This document shows, piece after piece, positions 1 through 12,310 of a stretch of 64,000 nucleotides of DNA. Source of the stretch: Phoronis australis (Eukaryota > Phoronida > Phoronidae); NCBI GenBank assembly GCA_002633005.1, contig NMRA01000272.1, positions 62,001 through 126,000 on the forward strand. The letters are read 5' to 3'. Every line of letters starts with the position of its first letter. The first letter of the stretch is position 1. The position numbers and the translations under genes were made by a program. Below the pieces are notes generated by a model. It did no database searches. It had not been told where the DNA came from and worked only from the letters and a program-made list of their open reading frames with translations.

Positions 1-421
1 AAATTAGTTCACTTTGAAGGGCAAAGTTTTGGGTAATCCGGAACTGGGTACATTTTAAAATTAAAGTTGTAAGGAAGTCTGAAATATTTAAACTGTTTCA
101 TGAAAGTCAAAGAACGAGAACATGTGACATTGTGTTACATTTAAGACCGCGATAGTTATACATACATGTAGTTCTCATGAGGTACAATTGGATAATTTAA
201 CCTTGCTTCCGTAAGACAGCTCTTTGTTGATTGGACCCTTTCGCAAATTCCCTGAAGAAAAGGTCCCCGGAAGCGAGATAGATATGTGTCAAGTGCGGTA
301 TATGTTGTAAAGCTGTGGCACATACGTTCCACTAACAGGGTTAGAATGTGTTCCAATTTAGTACCGTGTTTTGTCTTCCTATGCATTGGTCGTGTCTGAT
401 TAATTCTCCTGGTGTATTTAG
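1..421. other. Upstream intron or flank, no feature seen
   Basis: I see no coding segment here. The last bases form a splice acceptor (tgtatttag) directly before the first Ig exon, so this stretch is most simply the intron upstream of that exon; the earlier exons of the gene would lie before the window. Confidence 0.5.
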
Positions 422-772
422 CTGGTCCCCCTCTTGGCCCCCATAGCGTCAAAGTTCATTTGATTGGGCAGTACACACTGGAGACGGGGGAAAGTACGGT
501 GATTGTCACAAATGGCACGGCACTGGACGTCGTCTGCACATCCGGAATTGCCTACGTGGGATCCAACATCAACATAAGGATTATCACGAGACATGGAGTC
601 GCCACTGATCTGAAAACGCGCAATATACGCGCGTTCAAGAACTCATCCACCCAAGCCACTGCATCTTCAATTATCACTTATCGTCATCACGGAGGTACAT
701 TAGAATGCACTGCAACCAACACGCGAGCCAAACGACTACGAGCACTTAAACAGTTTCTCATTGATGTGACAG
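422..772 (+). CDS. Ig-like domain exon 1 of a transmembrane receptor-like gene (5' partial gene)
   Basis: This 351-base exon is flanked by an acceptor (TATTTAG) and a donor (ACAG|GTAGGT) and is open throughout in one frame. It starts and ends in phase 1, the usual arrangement for shuffled extracellular modules. The roughly 117 residues contain a first cysteine in the context ALDVVC and a second in GGTLECTATNT, which matches the B-strand and F-strand cysteines of an Ig fold. The usual core tryptophan after the first cysteine is not visible, so the domain is divergent. Sequons NGT and NSS suggest extracellular glycosylation. The next exon is similar in size, phase and C-terminal motif (C-x-ATNTR). 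By analogy with UNC5-type receptors this would be the extracellular part; no start codon or signal peptide is in the window. Domain family is seen; gene membership is inferred from strand and phase. Confidence 0.72.
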
Positions 773-1394
773 GTAGGTCTACAGAAATTAAAAAATGTCC
801 AGTTTTGTTCGCTATCTTGCATAATTAAGCAAATAGTGCCACCAAGCCGAAGTAGGACTTGTGCTCATTAGATGTGTTTCAAGAAGCTTAACGTTCAGCT
901 TACGTGCAGGGTTTTTGAACCGCAACTAGCCCCATATTGATATGATTATTTCTGAAATGCTACAACCGTCAGCTTTACTGCTATACACCTTATTCACGCA
1001 GTCGCCATTATAAAAATGAGCCTATTTGTAAGGTTTAGAAATCACACATTCCGCGGTTAATCACTGTGCGGAGCGGGATTTTTTAGCATGCCTCGTTAAT
1101 ATCTATGTCTCAAATGGATTGTTTTTTAAATTTAAAAAGAGGCTTGCTTTTAAAATGGCGACTGCCTGTAATTTTACAGCAAAAATGATGGTGGACAATT
1201 CCCATTGTGATAATTAATACAGGGCAACAAATTAACCTCACTTTTCAGATCTGGCTCTTTTGAGCTTCCGTTGTTACGCTAGTGTCCGTTTCATGTAACT
1301 TATCCCAAAATCCATGACTGGCACTCAGTACAACAAAGTTTAAATGAGTAAATTTTTGCAATAGTGCAAATAATATTAATATGAATTTTCTCAG
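773..1394 (+). other. Intron between the two Ig exons
   Basis: This is bounded by a GTAGGT donor and a TTCTCAG acceptor. It is AT-rich, and no repeat or conserved block is recognised. Confidence 0.6.
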
Positions 1395-1718
1395 TTGGAC
1401 CATACAACACGGCTATTGAAAGTGCAGACGCCACAACAAAAGTTGTTAATGGTGAGGTAATCGTTGGAAACGGGACACTGGCACAAATTCGTTGCGTTGC
1501 GACGGTTAATCCACTAGCTCTGATGAACTTTTCTTCAAACCTCATCAGCTCCGCATTGCCCATTAAATCCAAAACCCGTGACATATTTACTCGGATTGCG
1601 AAGCAACTATCTTTCACCAGATTCATGGATCATGAAAAGGAGACGTTCGTTTGTTCTGCAACCAATACACGCAATCCATCGCTGGTACAATCCGTCTCTG
1701 CCAACTTGAGAACTGTAG
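1395..1718 (+). CDS. Ig-like domain exon 2
   Basis: This 324-base exon has acceptor TTCTCAG and donor GTAG|GTAAGA and is open in the frame that continues exon 1 (phase 1 to phase 1). It begins VGPYNTAIES and holds cysteines in LAQIRCVATVNP and ETFVCSATNTR, spaced as in an Ig domain. The second-cysteine motif closely resembles that of the previous exon, so the two domains are probably an internal duplication. The core tryptophan is again absent. Sequons NGT and NFS are present. Its neighbours are the first Ig exon upstream and a TSP1 exon downstream on the same strand. Ig-Ig-TSP1 is the order found in UNC5 netrin receptors, but sequence alone does not show netrin binding. Confidence 0.72.
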
Positions 1719-3313
1719 GTAAGAAATCAGCGTTTAACTTAGATAGAAAGGAAGAACAGGGGCCACCTCTGCAGACGCGACCAAATTCAACAAAACAGCA
1801 TCGTCAGAGTTTGGTCATCTTTTATTTAAATCTGTGTTTGTCCTCCCTTACGACCTTCTAGATCCGTCAGTGCACTCATCATGCAAAGGGTAGCAAAGAC
1901 CACTGATTTCCGAAAAAATACAACACAAAGAGCATGGCTTCATATGTTGAGTAGTTGCTGAGAAGTACATCATGCCAATAACAGGAGCAATAAATTTAGA
2001 TTAACGTATTTAATAGTCTTTCACATTTCAATCCAAAGATGGGATCATTTCCATTGTCTTACTTTAGTCTTTCATCGGGGAAATGGTTTTAGCAAGGGGA
2101 ACTCTGTTGTTGGGGAGGCTTGTAGCAATTGCACCTTTGCACCATATGCGTATGTTTGGTGATGGCGTCTCTGCTATTATTGTCATGCAATTTGTATCCT
2201 GAAATAAGAATATTAATGCACAATCATAACACATTGTGAAAAAAATCCAGATCTTGATATTTTCCCCATTCAAGTAACCTCGGCGACGTTCAGCACTTGA
2301 AACGGTGCACAGGCTGTAGAATAGAAATCACAAAGATAACACACTACACATTAACGCATATTCTCCAAGATGGCTGAACTTTCATACTAGCGACAACTTG
2401 CTTAAACACTGCTTCTCTTCCTCGCTTTCCAAAAATGCCCTTAAGGTGGAATAGTAAGAATGTTGCTCGTGAAAGTAACGAGTAAACACGAACACAAAGA
2501 GCCTCAAAAACCTCGAGTACCCCTGTTTCAACAAGAGATTTTGAAACAGTCCCTTAGACCGTGTGCCACAGAAGTCGGAATATGCACCAAATTTTAAGTG
2601 CGCCCTTACATTGCACGAACCCATAAAGTGAACGTTTCCATAGTGGCCTTAGGCCTCTTTTCACTCTCGGAATTAACAATGTTGTTACTCCTAGCATTCT
2701 TCCAGACTTTGGATCCCGCAGTAGATGTTTCTTATCTAATTTTTGTATCCAATAAAGAATGACTTAGACTAGGGATCTTTTGGGACCCTAATAAAGTGAA
2801 CGTCTTTAACGATTACCCAAAGAAGGGGTGGGTAGAGGTAAGACTGTTGTCAGGCCCTACCTAACGCTGAAAACATCCCGATTTTCCTCCTCGTGGCATG
2901 TTATTTCCACTGTTTGCTTGAAATTCTTAATGTAGAAAAAATCACTTAAGACACGGGAGACATCTGCGTCAATTCACATCAAAACAATGGCAAAGCACGA
3001 TAGCAAAAGTAGCAAGACAAATATGGGCAGCCAAATTTCCCAAAAACTTTGTTTTAGAAAACCGGCAGCTCCAGAGCACTGCGAGGTAATCGTTTGGATA
3101 ATCAGAGTGGCTAAAATGGTATACGTAACGATATCTGCCAAAACAGACTTGCCTAGACGGACTTGATTGCACAAAGCTACATTATAAGGTGATTTATACA
3201 TGTTTTTATTATCAGCATTATTAATATTATTATTTCTTTACTCTTAGTAGTATAATTATTATTATTGTTACTATTATTGTATACTGAATACATGCACTCC
3301 CCGTATTTTGAAG
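1719..3313 (+). other. Intron between Ig exon 2 and the TSP1 exon
   Basis: About 1.6 kb without a supportable gene. Short open frames on both strands have no recognisable domain and no splice context. An ATT/TTA-rich low-complexity run lies at about 3205-3280. Confidence 0.5.
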
Positions 3314-3502
3314 TTCATGGAAAGTGGGCAGCATGGTTGGGCTGGGGAGAGTGCAGTAAAACTTGCGGCGTTGGAATTCGCATACAATTACGTACGTGCA
3401 CAAACCCTCCACCCTCACCACAAGGAGGCATGTTTTGCATTGGATCCAATCAGATGTTTCACACGTGTGCGAGTGAACGACGATGCGACTATTATTACAA
3501 AA
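3314..3502 (+). CDS. Thrombospondin type 1 (TSP1) repeat exon
   Basis: This 189-base exon is flanked by acceptor TTTGAAG and donor AAAA|GTAAGG, phase 1 at both ends. The roughly 62 residues show the TSP1 signature: a tryptophan ladder (WAAWLGW), then ECSKTCGVG, then RTC, and three further cysteines, giving the six cysteines expected. The fold is extracellular; the WxxW pattern is known in this family as a site of C-mannosylation. It follows two Ig exons on the same strand in the same phase, so it is very probably the third visible module of one receptor-like gene. A second TSP1 exon, present in vertebrate UNC5, was looked for downstream and not found; it could lie in sequence displaced by transposon insertion. 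The family call is strong and the gene assignment inferred. Confidence 0.85.
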
Positions 3503-4690
3503 GTAAGGTTTTTGAATTTCTCTTTGGAACGTAGGTAACAATATCTTGAGTTGTAAAAGTAGATGTAGGTAACGCTGGTGAATGTTAGACAAATGGTAAG
3601 ATCTTATTTGAAAGAAGTAACAGCCGCGTCAATTAGCAATTTTGCGACTTAATCCTACTGCGAGTTATGCATCACGGGGACGTCCCCGTAGATCATTTGC
3701 CGATCTTTTAACAGCCCACGATTTTTCATGTATCTTAAAAACTGACAAAAACATAACAGCAGGCGGCGGGCCGTAACTCCAGCTTTTTCACCCTGTGACC
3801 ATGTCAGACTGGAAACTTATGTCTCCCTAGATATATCTTCAAGTATTTGTTATTCCAAAAGTACAATCTAAAGTTCTCATTTCGGTAAATATACGTGTAG
3901 CTTTGTACTTTCCTAATAAAGTAATGTTTAATAAGAGGTGGCGCTATATGTCTCTTCCTTAACCAATCACCAGCTCAGAAACTGATCAAGTGCACAAGGT
4001 TATAAGGGGGGCTCAGAACATTTGTCACAGGGGTTTGCCTATCAGAACAAACCTCAATACACTCGTCACACTTTCTTCACTCTGTCAAAAACTGCATGCA
4101 AAGAAAGAAAAGTTTTGAGTTATTTCACATCGCAGGCCCTACAGATGAGCACAGAAACTTTAGTCATTCTTGTATTTTGGCCTTTTCATTCGTACTGAAA
4201 CCAAGCTAGACAAAGAAACCCGACAAAAAACACAAAATTGGCACTTTTCACGACAAAACGACCACTTCCCTGCCGATGCTCGACTAAAGCCAGTATCATT
4301 TTTTAAAACAAAGTTCCTACCGATTACAAAAATGTGGCCCGAAAGTACTGTCAACCAACTGTTTTTTTGGTCTAAGCGTCTCATAGTTTCATGCTGGGCA
4401 GTCTAACTGGGGGGGGGCTTTGTATTAGAGGGTTCTGCAGTGCGTGTAGTCATGGAGTGCAGGCAGCCTTAATATTTATGTATGTGATCTGTTTACTCAG
4501 TGCGGGTCTCTCGACAAGTCCCAGACGCATACTATAGAGTCAAGTCACTTTATTGAAATGTACTCATCCTTAATTTTCGTTCTACTTGTTTTTATATGAG
4601 AACCGTATGGGCAATGTTTCTAAAAGTTTTATTATAGTCTCATTATCAAAAATACCATGAGGATCAGTTTTCATTCGTTTTCTATCCTGC
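3503..4690. other. Intron sequence, nothing recognised
   Basis: Between the TSP1 donor and the first LINE copy I see no domain, tRNA-like structure or clear inverted repeat. Open frames near 4170-4406 on both strands overlap and look fortuitous. Confidence 0.4.
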
Positions 4691-4739
4691 GTTCCATCAT
4701 ATTTCACTTTGATGTTGTACTCTGTGAAATCTATGATGT

Positions 4740-6655
4740 GCTTGTGGATGTGTTTGTATTGGTTTTGTGTTGTTTTGTAAGTGTGTGTGTGGTGTGAATG
4801 GGTCAGGATTGTACCACTATTATTTGACTGTAATTTGCATAACCATTATAATGGCAGGTGAACTTAAAGTAACCTCACTGCATTGCAGAGGGCTGAGTCT
4901 TCGTGAAAGACGAAAAGATGTTCTCAGTTATTTAGGAGAAAAACAGTATTCGATTTATTGCTTACAGAACACACACTTTACTAAGAGAGAAGAAAATATT
5001 AGATCATTGTGGGGATATGAATGTATTTTCAATTCAAATATCTCAAACTACCATGGAGTGGCGATCCTTTTTAAGAACACTTTTGAGTACAAATTACACA
5101 ACATTATTCATGACTACAATGGTAATAAACTAATTTTGGATATTACTATTAATGAGACAAGAATAACGTTAATTAATACGCATTGTCCAAATAGGGACTC
5201 GCCGTCTTTTTTGAAAGAATAAAACAAGATATTCAAGATATAAGAAATCACTCTGTTATTTGGGCAAGCGATTTTAATCTAATTTGCTCTCGATCAGTCT
5301 AAGGACACTCTTAATTATCGGCAGATTAATAACCCGAAGTCACGGATTAAGTTGATGGAGATTTGTACAGAATTGTCTATTGATGTGTGGAGGGAACTAA
5401 ATCCCAATAGTAAAGAATACATTTGGGGGGCTGGAAGTAAACAATCCAGACTAGATATTCTTCTAATTTCTGAAAATCTTTTAGCCGATATTGAAGACTC
5501 CATAATTGAATTCGGGTTACCGGTCCGACCATTCAGTTGTAACGGTATGGGTCCAGAAGGAGGAAATCATTTTGGAAGTTTAGTGCTGCAGTAAAGGATA
5601 CTATTAAAATCGTTAAACAACAGTATATGACGGACTATATTCAGACAATTGATAGTACTAGTAATTCAGATTTACAATTATCTATAAATGATCAACATTT
5701 TCTTGAAACGTTGTTGATAGAGAGTCGCGGCAAAACAATTTCCTTTGCTACTTACTTAAAAAAAATTGATAGAACTGGACAGCAACTTATCGAAGAAATA
5801 GATTTGTTGGAAAAAAGTCTAAGCCTTGACAGGGAACTACTAGAACAAAACAAATAATCGACTTGCCGAGCTAAGGCAAAATCAGTTAAGAGGTCTTATG
5901 ATTAGGTTGAGAGCAAGATGGATTGGAGAGGATGAAAAACCTTCCAAATATTTTCTTTCCTTGGAAAATAGGCATTACAAAAGTAAGTGCATTCCTTTTT
6001 GTGGAAATCTGACAACACTAAAACCAATAGTGAAGAAGAGGTTATTCAGGAAACCAAAACTTTTTATGAAAATTAATACAAATATAGACATTCCAGCAAT
6101 ACTGCTTTAGAGACTTTTCTTGATAAGGTTTGTGCCTCCAAACTGAATGACACAGAAAAATTAGAAGGTCTTCTTACATATGAAGAAGTCACACAATGCT
6201 TGAAAAAATGAAAAACAACAAGAGCCCAGGCTCTGATGGTTTTTCAGTGGAATTTTTAAAATTTTGTGGGCTGACATTGTTCGCTCACTTAATACTCGTT
6301 TTACAGTTGGCCAGTTATCATCAACACAAAAAGAGGGAGTGATTACCTGCATCCCTAAGGGAGCAAATAAAAGTAAACATTAAAACTGGAGACCCATATC
6401 CTTACTCAATGTGACATATAAATTGACTTCTTTGGCTGTGGCTGAACGGCTAAAATCCGTTTAGGGAAAACTAATCCGTAAGGACAACACAGGTTTCGTT
6501 TCTGGAAGAAGTATGAACGAAAATATCCGCGTGCTATATGCTTTTTAAAATGTTTTATGCCCAGGCAGCTAACAAACATGGATTGCTTTTACTGATTGAT
6601 TTTGATAAGGCATTTGATTCATTGGCGTGGAATTTTATTTAAAAAGTTTATCTTT
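4740..6655 (+). mobile_element. Decayed Tx1/L1-type LINE, copy A
   Basis: The copy begins with a short 5' stretch and the ORF2 start at 4851. It contains endonuclease, linker and the first half of the reverse transcriptase in several frames, ending soon after the first catalytic-aspartate motif (FDKAFDSLAWNF, about 6601-6640). The order of domains and the wording of the motifs (NNKSPGSDGF-like about 6213-6245, WRPISLLN-like about 6390) place it with L1/Tx1-type elements. Several frameshifts and stops show that it is dead. It is truncated at its 3' side by the junction with copy B at about 6.66-6.71 kb. Confidence 0.8.
4851..5222 (+). pseudogene. LINE ORF2 N-terminal endonuclease fragment (copy A)
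   Basis: The frame opens with MAGELKVTSLHCRGL, matching the start of the apurinic-type endonuclease of L1/Tx1 LINEs (usual form SLNxxGL). The next catalytic motif, normally LQETH, reads LQNTH, so the catalytic glutamate is lost. GVAILF and a later block around INTHCPN follow before a stop at 5222. The remaining endonuclease continues in other frames to about 5594 (motifs DFN and LDILLIS-like). The intact enzyme would nick target DNA to prime reverse transcription; this copy cannot. Confidence 0.8.
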
Positions 6656-6712
6656 CCTTAATTTTTTTTTAGTAGAGACATTCATTAACTCAACCAACCA
6701 GTAAATAATAAC

Positions 6713-9700
6713 TTTTGAATGTGAAGTTGGTAAAATCCATCTTGATGATAAAGGAAACCTTATTGTCATCGAATTACTTATTGAAAATCGAGTCTCAATT
6801 ACGTTAGCTAATATTTATGGTCCCAACAAGGATGACCCTGAATTTTTTAGAACCCTGCTTCAAGTAGTCTCTGACTACAATTCAGAGTTCATAATCATTT
6901 GCGGCGACTGGAATTTGGTTCAGGATTTCAATCTTGACTGTTTAGGATACAAACTCCAAAACAATCCGGCTGCAAGAAAACAAGTTATCAGTCTGATGTC
7001 GCAGTTAAATTTGGTCGACCCGTGGCGGTTACGTAACCCAAATACAACAAGCTATACTTGGTTCAGAATTAACCCTTGTAAGCAAGCCCGTCTGGACTAA
7101 TTTTCTAGTGTCCGACGAGTTTTCCTCTTGGATAGAAAATATTGAAACGTCCCCAGGTCATAGAACCGACCACCATTGTGTCGTGACTACTATTCAGGAC
7201 TCTAAATTTGTTAGAGGTAAAGGTCTATGGCGACTTAACAAATCCTTATTACGTGATGTAGAATATATCAGTAATGTGAAAGACATCATAGTTAAAACCG
7301 AGAAGGAATATTTATCTCCTAATAATGTCTCCAATTTTTCAGACGGTCAGTCCACTACAGACGACTCTCTTCTTCTTGAGATGATTCTACTGAATAATAG
7401 AAATTAAACTTTGTCTTATTCAGCTTTCAATAAAAAAGAAAAGCATCGACATCAAAAGAATTTAGAGGAGCAATTAAGTCTTTTTAGAGAAATGATGTGC
7501 AGCAGTAATTCTTCTCTGGTCCTTGAAATTTATTCAGATTTGCAGAAAGATTACGAATATATTAGAAAGGACAAAGTGAAAGGCGTGATGCTGAGATCTC
7601 GGGCAAAATGGATCGAGGATGGTGAAAAACCGCCCAAATATTTTAGTAACTTAGAAAAACGCAATTACTTGAACAAGAATGCCCACAAACTTATAGACGA
7701 GACTAGACAAAGCTTGATGAACCAAAAAGCTATACTGTGTGCAATCAAAAAATTCTATGCAACTTTACATGCACCCAAAGAAAATGACTCTCTCAAATAT
7801 GAGTTGGAGAACTTGGTGACCCCTGGAAATATGTCGAAACTGGACGCCGACCTGAAAGAAAAACTAGAAGGACCAATAACATATACTGAAGCTGCGACTG
7901 TCCTTAAATGTATGAAAAATGACAAAACTCCGGGGACTGATGGTTTTCCTGTAGAGTTTTACAAATTTTTTTGGAAAGAATTGTCGCCATTTTTGATTAA
8001 ATCTTTTAATTACACTTTTCGAAGCGGCCGTCTCCCTACCACTATGCGTCAAGGTGTCATTACTTTGATTCCTAAGGGCAAGAAGCCACGTGAATGCATT
8101 AAAAAATGGAGACCAATGTCCTTACTAAATTCAAGTTATAAACTATTATCAGCATGTATTGCACAAAGGATAAAATCTCTTTTAAATAAGTTAATTCATC
8201 CTAATCAAACTGGGTTTCTCCCACGTCGCTTTATGGGGGAGAACACCAGACTGATTTATGACATCTTACAATATACTCAAGTTAAGGATATTCCCGGACT
8301 TCTGGTATTAACTGATTTTGAAAAAGCCTTTGATTCTGTGTCCTGGAGATTTCTTAAGAAAGTTCTACACTATTTCAATAATGGTGACGATATTATTCGT
8401 TGGTTCGCAATACTCAATGAAAGTATCCAACTTTCGGTCATTCAGTATGACTTTACGTCCAACTACTTTAACATTTGCCGAGGTTGCAGACAAGGTGATC
8501 CCCTTTCACCTGATCTTTTTTGCTGTGTGCCGAAATTATGGCATCTATGTTGAGGCAATGCGAGAATGTTAAAGGCATAAAAATTGGCCTCCTTAGAGTA
8601 TAAATTAATGCAATATGCAGACGACACGGTCCTCTTTCTAGATGGTTCAGAGACCTCTTTAAAATCTTCACTTAATCTTCTTGATCAGTTTGCTAAGTAA
8701 TCTGGATTGACACCCAATATCGATAAAACTTTTTGTATATGGATTGTTTCTAAGATATGTTGTGGTGATAGGCTTTGCTGTGAAAAAGATTTAAAATGGG
8801 AAAGTTCCCAGTTCACATCTCTTGGAATTACTTTCTCTGTCGACTTACAGGACAAGATTCACTTAAACTACAATGTAAAATCAAATGAGGTTAGAAAAGG
8901 CATTGGAAATTGGTCTAAAAGAAATTTGTCTACCTTTGGTAAGATAACGGTTGTCAAATCTTTCTTTTTACCAAAACTGATTCACCTCTTTTACACACTT
9001 CCTCTTGCAAGTGCTACTTTTTAAGGACATTGAAAAAATATACTTTAATTTTATATGGGGTACCTCTTCTGATAGAATATCTAGAAAAACCATGGTGCAG
9101 AAATCTGAAGTTGGAGGTGGGAATATGGTTCATATTGCGTCATTTGTCAAAGCTATTAAACTGACTTGGATTCGAAGATTCTTCAAAAATTATTATAACA
9201 ATGCTTCTCTTTGGCTAAATATTTCATGTGAAATTATTCCTAATATAAAAAATGACTCTTTTCAGTTAGGTTCTTGTTTTTTCCTTGCAGTATCTAACCG
9301 TACTTAGAATATTTTTGGAAGGATATTTTTTATATCTTATACGAATTTATCAATCTTTGTGAGAAAGATGATCCTTTGTACCAACCTTTGTGGTATAACC
9401 CCAAAATTTGTATAGACAGTAATCCAATTTTTGGAACGAGTGGTTTAAAAAGGGTATACGGTAGGTATACGATTTAATTGACCCTGATAAGGGATATATT
9501 TATGATTATCATACCTTTTGTACACGTTTTCAATTTTGTTCTTGTATTACACATTTTCATGGAATTCTAAGTTCAATACTTCGTTCTTGGAATCATCTAA
9601 GAGATAAGAATTCTATAGTCACTCCACTTTTTCAAGAACATATTTTTCGAATCTCCTCGGAAAATAAAGGAACTGGGAAATTATTCATTTCTAAATTATA

Positions 9701-10255
9701 TGTAAAACCTGTCGCAGAATTGAAGTGGGAGAGAGAAATTAACTTATGCGATGATACTCAATCTTGGAAAAAATTCATTCTGTAATTTATCATTGTACTT
9801 CTGATGTCAGACTCGGTTGGTTTCAATTCCGCATCAACCACAGACTTATTGGTACAAACTCTTAGTTAAAGAAAATAGGTGTTAGTGAATCGTCTTTATG
9901 CTCTTTCTGTGAGCAACATGAAGAAACAATTCTACATTTGTATTGGGAATGTTCACTTGTTCAGAAGTTTTTGGGATGTTTAAGAACATGGATGATAAAT
10001 CAGTGCAATTTCCCTCTGCAGTTAAATATGTCTTCCGCCTTGTTTGGAGACCCAGCCTGTAGGTCAGAAGTTGTAGATTTAATTCTTTGCTTAGCGAAAT
10101 TTCATTTATATAGACAAAGACTACAAAAGACTAAGCCCAATTTTCAGTCATCTTTACGTGAGGTATGTGATTACTACAACCTGGAAAAAAATATTTACAA
10201 TGATAAATTGGATCTTGAGAGATTCCAGGCAAGGTGGTCTTTTTTTGCCTAACTA
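6713..10255 (+). mobile_element. Decayed Tx1/L1-type LINE, copy B (5'-truncated)
   Basis: This is the longest copy. It starts inside the endonuclease (GDWNLVQDF at about 6904, GHRTDHHCV at about 7156), passes through the full reverse transcriptase, and continues to the C-terminal zinc-knuckle region with CSFC and later HLYWEC at about 9897-9955. It ends with a stop at about 10252. At least five in-frame stops or shifts interrupt it. It abuts copy A on the left and copy C on the right, giving a head-to-tail pile of three truncated relatives inside what is probably one large host intron. Confidence 0.85.
7411..8553 (+). pseudogene. LINE reverse transcriptase, longest intact stretch (copy B)
   Basis: About 380 codons of ORF2 remain open. 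Motifs in order are an endonuclease-RT linker (GEKPPKYFSNLEKRN), DKTPGTDGFPVEFYKFFW, KKWRPMSLLN, NQTGFLPRR, LTDFEKAFDSVSW with the first catalytic aspartate, and GCRQGDPLSPDLF. A frameshift follows; the second catalytic motif, YADDT, is present at about 8613-8627 in another frame. Thumb-region blocks (FGKITVVKSFFLPKL at about 8936-8983) follow. The family is non-LTR reverse transcriptase of L1/Tx1 type. The element is inactive by frameshift, although the catalytic residues themselves survive. Confidence 0.88.
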
Positions 10256-10284
10256 GCTTTTATAGGGTCCGATAATGTTCGTAC

Positions 10285-12310
10285 TTCGTTTGATGTACAC
10301 TAAACTAGATGTCATATTGTTCCTTAATTTTGGTTGGTCTATCAGAAGGCGGGTGAAAGTCTTTTACAGTAATATTAAGTCATGTGTTGTCGTAAATGAT
10401 CACCCATCTTGCTGGTTCAATATTTTGCGTGACTGCAGACAAGGTGACCCTTTGTCTCCCTAAATTTTCATATTGTGCGCGGAGATTTTAACGTATTTAA
10501 TCAATAATAATAAAAATATTGCTGGAGTAGTTACAGGAAATAAGGACTATTCGATTTCACAATATGCGGATGGGTCGAATTTGTCATAGACTAGCACATT
10601 GACTGTACTACATTTGTTTGCTAGTGTCTTCGGTCTCCAAGTGAATGTGGATAAAACAAGAGCCATACGGTTTGGAAATGAAACTGACAGTGATGACGTG
10701 ATTCGTACAAACGAGTCTGTCTTGGACAAAAAATCTTTTAGATTTTTGGGGGTGGCTTTTGACACTCAATTGGATAGTATGACGCATAAGAACTTCACTC
10801 CAAGATTAAGTTTTTATTAAAAAGATAGAGTCGACGAAATTTAACGCCGTTTGGTATAGTAACTGTAATGGAAACATTAGCTGTTTCTAAACTTAATTTT
10901 TTGTTGTGCAAGTTTACCAAATCTACCAGTAAAAGTCTTGGATGAATTGAATACGACATTTTTTGGATTTGTATGGCAGGCTCGTAATGATAAAATTAAA
11001 CGAACAACGACCTGTTTAGAACTTGATCAAGGGGGACCTCAAAGGGTTAATATGCATACGTTCAGCAAAGCTTTGAAACTCACCATGGCCCGTAGATATC
11101 TTGAAAGCCCTGTGTCTAAAAGTGGTGAATTACTGTACTCAATCTATCTGTTCTTAAAGAATTGTTCTTCATTTGGAGATGACTTTATTAATTCGAATTT
11201 ATCTCTAATATGTAATTCCTACTTGCGCGAAGTATTTGGAAGTATGACATCTTTCTACAAGAAAATAATTTTTGCAAGTAAGGAGGACTTTTTGAATCAG
11301 CCTTTGTGGTTTAATAGTAACTTGGCGATCGGAAAAACAATTAGTGTTTTTATAAGCCTTGGTTTATAAAAGGCTTAAGATTTATTAGAGATATGTATAC
11401 CTCTGATGATGATTTAGTTAGTTTGAACCATAAGAAAAATATGTTCGATGTAAAAACCAACTTCGTATAATATAATGGTGTTGTTTCCGTTCAAAGAAGA
11501 TTTCAAAAAAGTCTATTTCAAAGTAAATTTAAAAGTGTTAATGTCTACGCTCCTTGCATACCTTTAGCAATCACTCACTTACGGGAAGATTTGAAAGGTT
11601 GTAGACATATTTGTTCAGTCTTTAATGACGTTAAGAAACCTTTCAAGTCAGAGTGTAAATGGGAAATAGAGTTAGGAGATAGTTTAGATTGGAAGAAAAT
11701 ATATGCATTGCCTTATGAAATTGTAAAGGATCCCAACATTAGATGGTTCCAATACTACACTGGATTGCAACAAATACCTTTTTTGTCAAAATCCGTGTTC
11801 GGGACTCTAATTCATGTTCCTTTTGTAATAAAGCTCCAGATACTCTGTCATACCTTTTTTGGGAATGTCGCATTGTACAAGACTTCTGGAAGGAATTCGG
11901 ACAGTTAATGCAAAAGTGTCGCTTTCAGCTTCCCAACGGTCTCTCTTACGATCGAGTTATTCTTGGACTATACGAGACGCAAGATTTTCTTTTCAAAATT
12001 TGGTTCTAATAGCCAAATAGTACATTTACGAGGAGAGATGTCAGAAAAATAAACATAATTTCCACAGGCTTATCACGTATACTTATGAGTACTCTAATGC
12101 TGAAAAATTAATTGCATACAAAAACTTTGTACTTCTCTGCGAATTGGGAAAATTTCGTTGTTCACGTTAAGTACACGTAGAAGTTATTTGCTTGAAACGA
12201 GATACGAGATTGGTCTTTCCTGAGGTGTGTATGCGTGAATGGATGGATGTACTTATTGGTTTGTTTGTTTTTGTAATGTTTTATAAATGATAATAAATTC
12301 TAAAAAATAG
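10285..12310 (+). mobile_element. Decayed Tx1/L1-type LINE, copy C with 3' end
   Basis: This copy starts within the reverse transcriptase (DCRQGDPLSP at about 10433), keeps a YADGSN variant of YADDT (about 10563), the thumb region, and a C-terminal CCHC-like segment (SCSFCNKAPDTL, FWECRI at about 11810-11876). It ends with a 3' untranslated stretch containing a TTTGTTTGTTTTTG run and an AATAAA-like signal near 12290. Multiple frameshifts make it a pseudo-element. Copy C differs clearly from copy B in sequence, so they are separate subfamilies rather than a recent duplication. Confidence 0.82.
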
